Shown one piece after another: positions 1-6,332 of a stretch of 7,096 nucleotides of DNA. The stretch lies in NCBI GenBank assembly GCA_007116105.1, contig SKJA01000096.1, forward strand, positions 1 through 7,096, in the 5' to 3' direction. Origin of the DNA: Candidatus Izemoplasma sp. GTDB taxonomy: Bacteria; Bacillota_I; Bacilli_A; Izemoplasmatales; Izemoplasmataceae. The translations under genes and the position numbers were made by a program. Positions within the stretch are counted from its first letter, which is position 1; each line of letters starts with the position of its first letter. The notes below the pieces were generated by a model, which was not told where the DNA came from, did not search any database, and saw only the letters and a program-made list of their open reading frames with translations.

Positions 1-309
1 AAGCATCAACACCCTTACATGTGGATCAACAAACCGCATTATTATAGTGCCGGGTTAAGCTTCTATAATTTCCCGTATGCGTTTGGCTTATTGTTCGCAA
101 AAGGCATCTACGCACAGTACCAAGACAAAGGCGCAGCGTTTGTTAAAGACATCGATCATCTCTTACAAAAAACAGGACAGATGTCCGTTGAAGACGTGGC
201 CAGTTTGATCGGTGTTGACGTTCGTCAACAAGCCTTCTGGAAAGCATCATTAGACGTCATTAAAGAAGAAATCGATCAGTTTATGGCGCTCACTGACGCA
301 CTCGTATAA
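1..309 (+). CDS. pepF: M3-family oligoendopeptidase (PepF-like), C-terminal fragment
   Basis: The reading frame is open from the first base of the window (K-H-Q-H-P-Y-M-W...) and stops at TAA 307-309, so this is the last 102 residues of a gene that starts upstream. The segment HPYMWINKPHYY followed by LSFYNFPYAFGLLFAKG is the typical C-terminal block of bacterial M3 zinc oligopeptidases of the PepF type; the paired Tyr residues correspond to the conserved tyrosines near the active site in this family. The rest (a helical tail with TGQMSVEDVA and FWKASLDVIKEEIDQF) also fits the family. The zinc-binding HExxH motif would lie upstream and cannot be checked. These enzymes are usually cytoplasmic and cleave short peptides for amino-acid recycling. 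The Met at position 19 is internal, not the start. Family assignment is strong; the exact PepF subtype is less certain. Confidence 0.85.
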   Translation, partial: KHQHPYMWINKPHYYSAGLSFYNFPYAFGLLFAKGIYAQYQDKGAAFVKDIDHLLQKTGQMSVEDVASLIGVDVRQQAFWKASLDVIKEEIDQFMALTDALV

Positions 310-321
310 ACTCCTACGAGT
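300..321 (+). repeat. Hairpin spanning the pepF stop codon
   Basis: A perfect 7-bp inverted repeat, ACTCGTA (300-306) and TACGAGT (315-321), encloses an 8-nt loop that contains the pepF stop codon. Only three T follow the stem, so it is at best a weak intrinsic terminator or an mRNA 3'-end stabiliser. It is the only terminator candidate for pepF before the next promoter. Confidence 0.4.
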
Positions 322-324
322 TTC

Positions 325-340
325 GGTTGATAAATCAACC
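325..340. repeat. Perfect inverted repeat over the T-box promoter -35
   Basis: GGTTGA (325-330) and TCAACC (335-340) are perfect complements around TAAA. The left arm and loop contain the -35 hexamer TTGATA (327-332) of the pheST promoter. No T-run follows, so it is unlikely to be a terminator. It could be an operator or a chance palindrome; no protein-binding family is recognised. Confidence 0.4.
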
Positions 341-356
341 TAACCTTTGTTATAAT
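327..356 (+). promoter_or_regulatory. pheST promoter (sigma-A type, extended -10)
   Basis: TTGATA (327-332) lies 18 nt upstream of a perfect TATAAT (351-356), and TG at 348-349 with one base before the hexamer makes an extended -10 element. The predicted start is near 363, just before the T-box leader. The -35 sits inside a perfect inverted repeat (325-340). Confidence 0.8.
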
Positions 357-362
357 GAACTG

Positions 363-557
363 AAAACGAAGATAAAGGTCATGATGAAACGGATCCCTTA
401 TGTCAGCGAGAAGTCGGTGGTGCAAGACTTCATAAGCCCGTGTCATTTTCCCCTTTTAGTGATGCTAATCCCATCCGTCTCTCGGCGTTAACGAGTCAAG
501 TGATAAAAAAAGGTGGTACCGCGAAAGTCGCCCTTAACTTTGTTAAGGGCTTTTTTT
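363..557 (+). promoter_or_regulatory. T-box leader, tRNA-Phe responsive, upstream of pheS
   Basis: The T-box signature AGGTGGTACCGCG is at 511-523. Stem I can be folded by hand: 374-378 with 452-456; 384-392 with 438-446 (one A-G mismatch); 397-402 with 431-436; an AG-bulge-like TCAGCGAG at 403-410; and 411-415 with 426-430, closed by GGTGGTGCAA. The internal loop holds TTTC at 447-450, so either register reads a Phe codon (TTT or TTC), matching the gene downstream. A small stem III is CTCG (481-484) with CGAG (492-495). The antiterminator pairs AAGG (510-513) with CCTT (532-535) and GCG (521-523) with CGC (529-531), leaving a 7-nt bulge TGGTACC. UGGU at 514-517 can pair with the ACCA end of uncharged tRNA-Phe, and U517 would match discriminator A73. 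There is no room for stem II or the IIA/B pseudoknot. The T-box call is very safe; the specifier is inferred from the fold. Confidence 0.93.
530..557 (+). terminator. T-box-controlled terminator before pheS
   Basis: GCCCTTAAC (530-538) and GTTAAGGGC (542-550) form a perfect 9-bp stem with a TTT loop, followed by seven T (551-557). Its 5' arm shares CGCCCTT with the antiterminator, so the two structures exclude each other, as expected for tRNA-dependent antitermination. Confidence 0.93.
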
Positions 558-575
558 ATAGAAAGGATGACAACC

Positions 576-1625
576 ATGGAATCGTTACAACATCTTGAAG
601 CACAACTCTTAGAGGCTTTAAAAGACATTAAAACAGACGCTGCCCTCAACGACATCAAAGCACAGTATGTCGGGAAGAAAGGTCATTTGGCCGCTGCGAT
701 GCAGACCATGAAAACACTCCCCGCAGAGGAAAGACCGGCGTTTGGTCAAGCCGTCAACGCCTTAAAAACGGTGCTCTTAAATCATCTAGACAGCCATCAA
801 AAAGCACTGAACGAGGCCGCCATGATGGCACGACTTGAACAAGAAGTCATCGACGTGACACTCCCAGGCGTTCCGTTTGAACAAGGGTCTAAACACATTC
901 TCTCGCAAATCATTGAACGGATCGAAGATCTGTTCATCGGCATGGGCTACTTAATCAAAGAAGGGCCTGAAGTGGAAAGTGATTTGTATAACTTTGAAAA
1001 ACTCAACTTACCAGCCGATCATCCTGCAAGAGACATGCAAGACAGTTTTTACATTGATGAACACACACTTTTAAGAACGCACACCTCACCCGTTCAAGTG
1101 CGCACGATGTTAGCGTATGGCGGTGAAAAACCGGTGAAAATTATATGCCCAGGCAAAGTCTATCGTCGCGATGACGACGATGCGACCCACTCCCATCAGT
1201 TCATGCAAATCGAAGGCCTTGTCGTCGATGAAAAAACGTCGATGAGCGATCTTAAAGGCACGCTTTTAGAAGTGGCCAGAACGATGTTTGGCGCAGACCG
1301 TGAGATTCGTTTACGTCCGAGTTATTTTCCTTTCACCGAACCATCGGTCGAAGTGGATGTCAGTTGTGCCAACTGCGAAGGTCAAGGCTGTTCAATTTGT
1401 AAACAAACCGGCTGGATTGAAATTCTAGGTGCCGGGATGGTGCATGATAACGTGCTCAAAGACGCGGGCTATGACCCAACCAAATATCAAGGCTTTGCGT
1501 TTGGTATGGGCGTTGAACGGATTGCGATGTTGGCGTATAAAATCGAAGACATCCGCCATTTTTACACCAACGACCAACGCTTCTTAACACAGTTTAAAGA
1601 CGATCAAGGAGGGCTTGAAGAATGA
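576..1625 (+). CDS. pheS: Phenylalanyl-tRNA synthetase alpha subunit
   Basis: PheS is the catalytic subunit of cytoplasmic (alpha-beta)2 PheRS, which activates Phe with ATP and charges tRNA-Phe. I chose ATG 576 because AAAGGA at 562-567 lies 8 nt upstream and the 349-residue product has the usual family length. ATG 567 falls on that ribosome site, and the frame extension back to 513 runs through the terminator. Residues 1-90 form the charged helical tRNA-binding arm. The class II core follows: HTSPVQ (169-174), motif 2 around PGKVYRRDDDD (192-202) and HQFMQIEG (207-214), FPFTEPSVEVD (251-261), and motif 3 GFAFGMGVERIAML (306-319). Ala308 matches E. coli Ala294, which sets specificity for Phe. 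C264, C267, C272 and C275 form a CX2C-X4-CX2C knuckle, also known in Bacillus-type PheS. Expression is controlled by the T-box upstream, and the end overlaps pheT by 4 nt. Confidence 0.98.
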   Translation: MESLQHLEAQLLEALKDIKTDAALNDIKAQYVGKKGHLAAAMQTMKTLPAEERPAFGQAVNALKTVLLNHLDSHQKALNEAAMMARLEQEVIDVTLPGVPFEQGSKHILSQIIERIEDLFIGMGYLIKEGPEVESDLYNFEKLNLPADHPARDMQDSFYIDEHTLLRTHTSPVQVRTMLAYGGEKPVKIICPGKVYRRDDDDATHSHQFMQIEGLVVDEKTSMSDLKGTLLEVARTMFGADREIRLRPSYFPFTEPSVEVDVSCANCEGQGCSICKQTGWIEILGAGMVHDNVLKDAGYDPTKYQGFAFGMGVERIAMLAYKIEDIRHFYTNDQRFLTQFKDDQGGLEE

Positions 1626-3979
1626 ATGTCTCCCTGAAATGGCTCAAAGAATATGTCGCCCATCAAGCCACGCCCGATGTGGTCGCTCAAAAGTTTTTAG
1701 AGCATGCCCAAGAAGTTGCTCACGTAAAACCATTGAGTACGGTTCAAGGCTTAAAAGTCGGCCATGTTCTATCGTGTGAAAAACATCCCAACGCCGATAA
1801 GCTTTCGCTGACACAGGTGTCTTTAGGTGATGAAACACTCTCGATCATCTGTGGCGCACCCAATGTTGCTGCGGATCAAAAAGTCATCGTTGCACCGGTG
1901 GGTGTGACCATGGCGAATGGATTAACCATCGAAAAAGTGATGCTTAAAGACTATCCTAGTGAGGGCATGATTTGCTCGCTTGAAGAGTTGGGCATCGATA
2001 AAAAATACCATGGCGAAGAGGGCATTCATGTGTTGGCCCAAGACGCTGAAATCGGCGCCGATGCGCTCGCTGTGATGCAGCTCGACGATGTCGTCATGGA
2101 ACTTGATTTAACGCCGAACCGGGCGGATTTACTAAGCATGTTTGGCGTGGCGTATGAAGCCGCTGCGTTACTTGAAGCACCGCTGACCATACCTTACCCG
2201 ACCATTGAAGAGAGTCTTTTAAGCAATCCGATGAAGATTTCTACCCAAACCTCTCGCTGTGAGGCTTACTATGGCCGCGTGTTGGATACGATTGAGATTC
2301 GTGAAAGCCCCCAATGGTTGAAAAGTCGCTTGATTGCCTCAGGCGTACGTCCCATCAACAACGTGGTCGACATCACCAACTATGTCATGTTAGAAACAGG
2401 ACAACCGCTGCACGCCTTTGATTACGATGCGCTAGGCAGCCAGGAAGTGGTGGTACGGGAAGCCACAGAAGGGGAAACCTTTAAAACTCTGGATGGGCAC
2501 ATCAGACAGCTTAAAGCTGGAGACATCTTAATCACCAATGGAAACGTCCCGATTGCTTTAGGCGGTGTGATGGGTGGGTTTGACTCAGAAGTCGAAACCA
2601 CGACTCGGTCCGTGTTACTCGAAAGTGCTCGCTTCCACCCCACCAGCATTCGCCACACATCCCGGCGCTTAGATTTACGCAGCGAATCTTCGATGCGTTT
2701 TGAGCGAGGTGTGGATCCGCAAAAAACGCGCTACGCACTCGAACGTGCGACCGCTTTGTTGGTTCAATATGCCGGCGCAACGGTGCGTGAGGGGATTGCT
2801 TATTTTGATCATTATGAACGCAAAGATGCCCTCGTCGAGTTATCACTCAGTCGCATCAACCGTGTGTTAGGGACTCAATTGACCGTCACAGAAGTCTCGG
2901 CGCTGCTTGAACGTTTACGGTTCTCGCATGAACCAGGTGAGTGTTTTTACGTCACCGTCCCAACCCGCCGCCAAGACATTCAAACCGAACAAGACTTGAT
3001 TGAGGAAGTTGGGCGCCTTTATGGGTTTAATCAACTCCCTTCGACGTTACCCAAGCTCAACACCTTGGGTGGTTTAAGCCCTAAACAACGACGTTTTAGA
3101 CAACTTAAAAACCGCCTTAATACGCTTGGGCTTCATGAAGCTGTGACGTATGCGCTGGTGAAAAAAGAGACACTCAGTCGCTTTACTTTTGCGAGCTCAG
3201 CCGATGCTGTGCAGTTAAAAAATCCGCTCAGTGAAGACCGTCAAGTGTTAGCGTTAACCCCACTCAATGGGTTGGTTGACACCCTTCGTTATCATCAAAG
3301 TCGTCAAATGACCGATACGGCCTTCTTTGAAATCGGCAAACGCTACACGACAAACGAAGAGAATGACATCTTGGGCCTTGCGCTTGCCAACGACGCTCTC
3401 ACACACTGGCAAGGCAATCAAGCGCATGACTTTTATCGCCTCAAAGGCTTGGTCGATCATGTGTTGGCACTGTATGGTTTAACCGCCACGTATCAAGCCG
3501 TAACACATGAGAGTTATCATCCCTACCAATGTGCGAAGATTTTCCTTGGAGACATGCACATCGGTCATCTTGGTGCCCTTCATCCGAGTGTGGCCAAAAC
3601 CTATGACCTCAAACATGTCTTTTTAGCCGAAATCAACCTCACTCAGTGCGAGCTTCACAAACGCGTTAACGCGCCGTACGTCCCCATCTCAAAAACGCCG
3701 ATCATTCAACGTGACTTAGCGCTTGTGGTACCAAAAACAACCTCTGCGCAACGGTTGATCGATGTGATTGAACAATTAGAACTCACGCATTTCAAAGACG
3801 TAGAAATCTTCGATGTGTATGAAGGAGAACCACTCAAAGATACGGAACGCTCCCTCGCCTTGAGATTACGCTTTAACAATCCTCAAAAAACGCTTGAAAC
3901 AGCCCAAGTGGATGAGGCCATTGAGACCGTTTTAAAGGCCTTGAAAAAGAGCTTAAACATCACTGTAAGAGACGCTTAA
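1622..3979 (+). CDS. pheT: Phenylalanyl-tRNA synthetase beta subunit
   Basis: PheT binds tRNA-Phe and hydrolyses mischarged Tyr-tRNA-Phe as the partner of PheS. The start ATG overlaps the pheS stop (ATGA 1622-1625), with a strong AAGGAGGG (1606-1613) 8 nt upstream, which suits translational coupling and equal subunit supply. At 785 residues it is full length. In order: an N-terminal MNVSLKWLKEYV; an EMAP-type tRNA-binding domain at about 40-150 (CEKHPNADKL, CGAPN, EGMICSLEELG); ELDLTPNRADLLS (160-172); the B3/B4 editing module at about 210-395 (RPINNVVDITNYVM, GQPLHAFD, GGVMGG, SMRFERGVDP); a B5 domain at about 405-475 (ELSLSRINRVLG, QDLIEEVGRLYGF); a catalytic-like domain at about 480-680 (FFEIGKRY); and a C-terminal FDX-ACB anticodon-binding domain at about 688-785 (PIIQRDLALVVP, SLALRLRF). 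Unlike Mycoplasma PheT, which lacks an active editing domain, the module is present here. Confidence 0.98.
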   Translation: MNVSLKWLKEYVAHQATPDVVAQKFLEHAQEVAHVKPLSTVQGLKVGHVLSCEKHPNADKLSLTQVSLGDETLSIICGAPNVAADQKVIVAPVGVTMANGLTIEKVMLKDYPSEGMICSLEELGIDKKYHGEEGIHVLAQDAEIGADALAVMQLDDVVMELDLTPNRADLLSMFGVAYEAAALLEAPLTIPYPTIEESLLSNPMKISTQTSRCEAYYGRVLDTIEIRESPQWLKSRLIASGVRPINNVVDITNYVMLETGQPLHAFDYDALGSQEVVVREATEGETFKTLDGHIRQLKAGDILITNGNVPIALGGVMGGFDSEVETTTRSVLLESARFHPTSIRHTSRRLDLRSESSMRFERGVDPQKTRYALERATALLVQYAGATVREGIAYFDHYERKDALVELSLSRINRVLGTQLTVTEVSALLERLRFSHEPGECFYVTVPTRRQDIQTEQDLIEEVGRLYGFNQLPSTLPKLNTLGGLSPKQRRFRQLKNRLNTLGLHEAVTYALVKKETLSRFTFASSADAVQLKNPLSEDRQVLALTPLNGLVDTLRYHQSRQMTDTAFFEIGKRYTTNEENDILGLALANDALTHWQGNQAHDFYRLKGLVDHVLALYGLTATYQAVTHESYHPYQCAKIFLGDMHIGHLGALHPSVAKTYDLKHVFLAEINLTQCELHKRVNAPYVPISKTPIIQRDLALVVPKTTSAQRLIDVIEQLELTHFKDVEIFDVYEGEPLKDTERSLALRLRFNNPQKTLETAQVDEAIETVLKALKKSLNITVRDA

Positions 3980-3984
3980 AGAAG

Positions 3985-4021
3985 AAAAAAGTAAGGTGTT
4001 GAAAACGCTTTACTTTTTTTT
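3985..4021 (+). terminator. Intrinsic terminator of pheST
   Basis: GTAAGGTGTT (3991-4000) pairs with AACGCTTTAC (4004-4013) over 10 bp, including two G-U pairs, with a GAA loop. Eight T follow (4014-4021) and six A precede (3985-3990). It starts 6 nt after the pheT stop. The A- and T-flanks would also give some terminator function on the opposite strand. Confidence 0.92.
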
Positions 4022-4030
4022 CGAATGTGG

Positions 4031-4059
4031 TTGTTATTTGGGGGCGCATTTGTTAGAAT
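4031..4059 (+). promoter_or_regulatory. ald promoter (extended -10)
   Basis: TTGTTA (4031-4036), a 17-nt spacer and TAGAAT (4054-4059), with TG at 4051-4052 giving an extended -10. The spacer contains a GGGGG run. The predicted start is near 4066, leaving a leader of about 23 nt with no room for a riboswitch. No clear operator is visible. Confidence 0.75.
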
Positions 4060-4088
4060 AAACGTGACAATAAAGATGGAGGATTACT

Positions 4089-5207
4089 ATGAACATTGGG
4101 GTACCTAAAGAAATTAAAAACAACGAAAACCGGGTCGGTATAACACCTGCTGGAGCCTCGTTGTTGATTCAAGCAGGACATGAAGTGTATGTCGAGGCTC
4201 ATGCAGGTGAGGGCTCAGGCATTACCGACGAAGAATTTTTAGCCGTTGGGGCACACATTGTCAACAGCGCCAAAGAAGCTTGGTCTAAAGAGATGGTCAT
4301 TAAAGTCAAAGAACCACTCCCTGAAGAGTACGGCTTTTTCCGTGAAGATTTGATTTTATTCACCTATTTACACCTTGCGGCTGAACCTGCATTAACGGAA
4401 GCATTGATTCAATCCAACACCACCGCCATTGCGTATGAGACCGTTCAAGTAGGAAAAGAACTACCACTCTTAAGACCAATGAGCGAAGTGGCTGGACGCC
4501 GCGGCACGATTGTGGCGGCCACGCAACTTGAAAAACATCGCGGTGGACGTGGTATTTTACTCTCTGGTGTGCCAGGGGTTGACCGTGGTCACGTGGTCAT
4601 TCTTGGTGGTGGCTCCGCTGGTGTCAGCGCTGCACGCATGGCGATTGGCTTGGGCGCTCGCGTCACACTGCTTGAGATTTCCGAAGACCGGATGCGTTAT
4701 TTAGAAGACATCTTTGATAAATCGGTGACGATTCTAAAATCCAATCCGTTAAACATTGAACGTGTGTTAAGAAACGCCGATGTGTTGATCTCCACCATTT
4801 TAATTCCGGGTGCTAAAGCCGACAAAATCGTGACTGAAGCCATGGTACAACAAATGCCTAAAGGCAGTGTCATCATTGACATTTCCATTGACCAAGGCGG
4901 CTCGGTTGAAACGATCGACCGCGTGACGACGCATGACGATCCTGTTTACACGAAGTTTGGTGTCGTGCACTATTCGGTCGCAAACATGCCGGGTGCTGTG
5001 CCTAGAACGTCCACCTTTGCTTTGACAAACGCGACGATTACGTACGCTGAGCGGATTGCGACTAAAGGGGTGAAACGCGCCCTCCTCGACGATCCTAGTT
5101 TACTCCTAGGACTGAACGTTGCTAAAGGAAAAGTGACGTATAAAGCGATTGCGGATGCCTTCGGGTATGCCTATTACGATCCTTACACTGTCTTAACCCA
5201 AGAATAA
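4089..5207 (+). CDS. ald: Alanine dehydrogenase (NAD-dependent)
   Basis: Ald catalyses reversible oxidative deamination of L-alanine to pyruvate and ammonia with NAD, a cytoplasmic link between amino-acid and carbon metabolism. GGAGG (4078-4082) lies 6 nt before the ATG, and 372 residues is the family's normal length. The N-terminus MNIGVPKEIKNNENRV is diagnostic. Expected active-site residues are present: Arg15, Lys74 in KVKEPLPEEY, His95 in YLHLA, and Asp268 in IDISIDQGG. Other signatures are LLRPMSEVAGR (127-137), SGVPGV (159-164), and HYSVANMPGAVPRTST (294-309). The nucleotide-binding fold is at about 165-290, with a glycine loop ILGGGSAG (171-178) and an acidic Glu196 at the end of the second strand, which favours NAD over NADP. 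The loop reads GGGSAG where many Ald have GGGVVG, a mild divergence. Transhydrogenase PntA is related but has further domains. The gene is a monocistronic unit with its own promoter and terminator. Confidence 0.95.
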   Translation: MNIGVPKEIKNNENRVGITPAGASLLIQAGHEVYVEAHAGEGSGITDEEFLAVGAHIVNSAKEAWSKEMVIKVKEPLPEEYGFFREDLILFTYLHLAAEPALTEALIQSNTTAIAYETVQVGKELPLLRPMSEVAGRRGTIVAATQLEKHRGGRGILLSGVPGVDRGHVVILGGGSAGVSAARMAIGLGARVTLLEISEDRMRYLEDIFDKSVTILKSNPLNIERVLRNADVLISTILIPGAKADKIVTEAMVQQMPKGSVIIDISIDQGGSVETIDRVTTHDDPVYTKFGVVHYSVANMPGAVPRTSTFALTNATITYAERIATKGVKRALLDDPSLLLGLNVAKGKVTYKAIADAFGYAYYDPYTVLTQE

Positions 5208-5213
5208 TGAAAG

Positions 5214-5236
5214 AAGCCGCATTGCGGCTTTTTTTT
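5214..5236 (+). terminator. Intrinsic terminator of ald
   Basis: AAGCCGC (5214-5220) and GCGGCTT (5224-5230) form a perfect GC-rich 7-bp stem with an ATT loop, and the T-run covers 5229-5236. It lies 6 nt after the ald stop codon. Confidence 0.95.
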
Positions 5237-5239
5237 ATG

Positions 5240-5267
5240 TTACTGCACGCTTAGGATGTGCTATAAT
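5240..5267 (+). promoter_or_regulatory. rlmN operon promoter (extended -10, weak -35)
   Basis: A perfect TATAAT is at 5262-5267, preceded by TG at 5259-5260 (extended -10). The best -35 candidate, TTACTG (5240-5245) at 16 nt spacing, is poor, so the TG motif probably compensates. The predicted start is near 5274, only about 9 nt before the rlmN ATG. Confidence 0.75.
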
Positions 5268-5273
5268 TAAACT

Positions 5274-5279
5274 GGTGAT
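5274..5279 (+). promoter_or_regulatory. 3'-shifted Shine-Dalgarno of rlmN
   Basis: No AGGAGG precedes rlmN. GGTGAT matches the distal part of the full Shine-Dalgarno consensus (the end of AGGAGGTGAT). Aligned that way, its GG falls 7 nt before the ATG, a normal position. It would be at the very 5' end of the transcript. Confidence 0.5.
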
Positions 5280-5282
5280 AAA

Positions 5283-6332
5283 ATGAAGAACTTTTACGAT
5301 TTTACGTTAGAAACACTGACTCATACCTTAGAGGCGGAGGGCTTCAAAGCCTTCAATGCCAAACAAGTGTTTCAATGGGTCTACCAGAAAAATATCCGCG
5401 ATTTTGAAGCCATGAGCAATTTATCCAAACCGCTTAGGGCATGGCTGATTGAGCATATCACACTCCCACAACTGACCCTTCATTCGCACTTTGTGGCCCC
5501 GGATGAAACCACCAAGTGTGCGTTTGTCTTAAGCGACCGCGAAGTCATTGAAACAGTGTTGATGCATCACAACTACGGCAAAAGCATCTGTGTCACAACG
5601 CAAGTTGGGTGCAACATGGGTTGTGCGTTTTGTGCTTCTGGTTTACACAAAAAAACACGCAACTTAAGCCAAGCTGAAATGATCTTGCAAGTGCAAGGTG
5701 TCATCGACCTCACAGGCATAAAACCCACACACATTGTGGTGATGGGCATTGGAGAGCCGTTTGATAACTTTGATCATGTGATGGATTTCATTGACACCGT
5801 CAACAGTCCTTATGCCTACGCCATTGGAAAACGTCACATCACGGTCTCGACGAGTGGGCTTGCGCCGCAAATTGAAGCGTTTGGGTTACGCCAAACCCAA
5901 GTAAACTTAGCCATCAGCCTGCATGCACCAAACGATGCCTTGCGCTCTAAGCTCATGCCCATCAATAAGAAGTATCCTCTAAAAACACTCATGAAAAGCG
6001 TCGATCACTACCACACACTAACCAATCGCCGCGTCACGTATGAGTACATCATGATCAAAGACGTCAACGACTCGCTTAAAGAAGCCAATGAACTGATAAC
6101 GTTATTAAAAGGAAAAAATGCATACGTCAACTTAATTCCCTACAACCCAGTGTCTGAATTTAGTTTTGAATGTAGTGAACCGGCACAAATCAAACGCTTT
6201 TACGACGCCTTAATGAAAGCAGGCATCAACGCCACCACACGTAAAGAAAAAGGTGAGCAAGTGAACGCCGCATGCGGTCAATTGCGTCACCAAACACTCA
6301 AGGAGGAAACCCATGGACTTAAGAACACTTAA
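5283..6332 (+). CDS. rlmN: Dual-specificity rRNA/tRNA adenine-C2 methyltransferase RlmN
   Basis: RlmN is a cytoplasmic radical-SAM enzyme that methylates C2 of A2503 in 23S rRNA and, where studied, A37 of some tRNAs. The 349-residue product has normal length, and the N-terminus (YDFTLETL, FNAKQVFQWVY, NLSKPLR) is the usual RNA-binding accessory domain at about 1-75, so ATG 5283 is well supported. The [4Fe-4S] cysteines are C110, C114 and C117 (CNMGCAFC). C103 and C331 (NAACGQLR) match the two further essential cysteines, E. coli C118 and C355, where C355 carries the methyl group; Glu90 matches the E. coli general base Glu105. The SAM-binding segment MGIGEPFDN (154-162) and SLHAPND (212-218) are also present. 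The paralogue Cfr, which methylates C8, is the alternative, but the overall sequence and house-keeping context favour RlmN. The last 20 nt overlap the next gene. Confidence 0.96.
   Translation: MKNFYDFTLETLTHTLEAEGFKAFNAKQVFQWVYQKNIRDFEAMSNLSKPLRAWLIEHITLPQLTLHSHFVAPDETTKCAFVLSDREVIETVLMHHNYGKSICVTTQVGCNMGCAFCASGLHKKTRNLSQAEMILQVQGVIDLTGIKPTHIVVMGIGEPFDNFDHVMDFIDTVNSPYAYAIGKRHITVSTSGLAPQIEAFGLRQTQVNLAISLHAPNDALRSKLMPINKKYPLKTLMKSVDHYHTLTNRRVTYEYIMIKDVNDSLKEANELITLLKGKNAYVNLIPYNPVSEFSFECSEPAQIKRFYDALMKAGINATTRKEKGEQVNAACGQLRHQTLKEETHGLKNT

Noticed and set aside
513..575. Longer pheS frame opening at 513 or ATG 567
   Set aside because: The segment from 513 is the T-box and terminator, and ATG 567 overlaps the AAAGGA ribosome site. 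ATG 576 gives the correct spacing and the usual PheS N-terminus.
1623..1625. Possible alternative genetic code (UGA as Trp)
   Set aside because: TGA ends pheS and the DUF975 gene exactly where the families end, and Trp is TGG throughout, so UGA is a stop.
1644..1838. Antisense short frame within pheT; similar ones at 3254-3460, 4697-4888 and 5664-5870
   Set aside because: These are shadows of confident genes on the other strand, with no initiation signals.
2532..2846. Antisense 104-codon frame opposite pheT, with a shorter one at 2422-2658
   Set aside because: Both lie fully inside the well-conserved pheT editing domain, lack a ribosome site and have no recognisable protein character.
4510..4704. 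Second + strand frame of 64 codons inside ald
   Set aside because: It is out of frame within the conserved nucleotide-binding region of Ald and has no ribosome site of its own.
5092..5110. Repeated TCCTAG in the 3' part of ald
   Set aside because: The copies lie in codons for DPSLLLG, are too short to be a repeat element, and do not form a stable hairpin.
5283..6332. Cfr-type resistance methyltransferase instead of RlmN
   Set aside because: The gene has the RlmN-like N-terminal domain, ordinary base composition and a housekeeping neighbourhood, with no sign of transfer or a mobile element.
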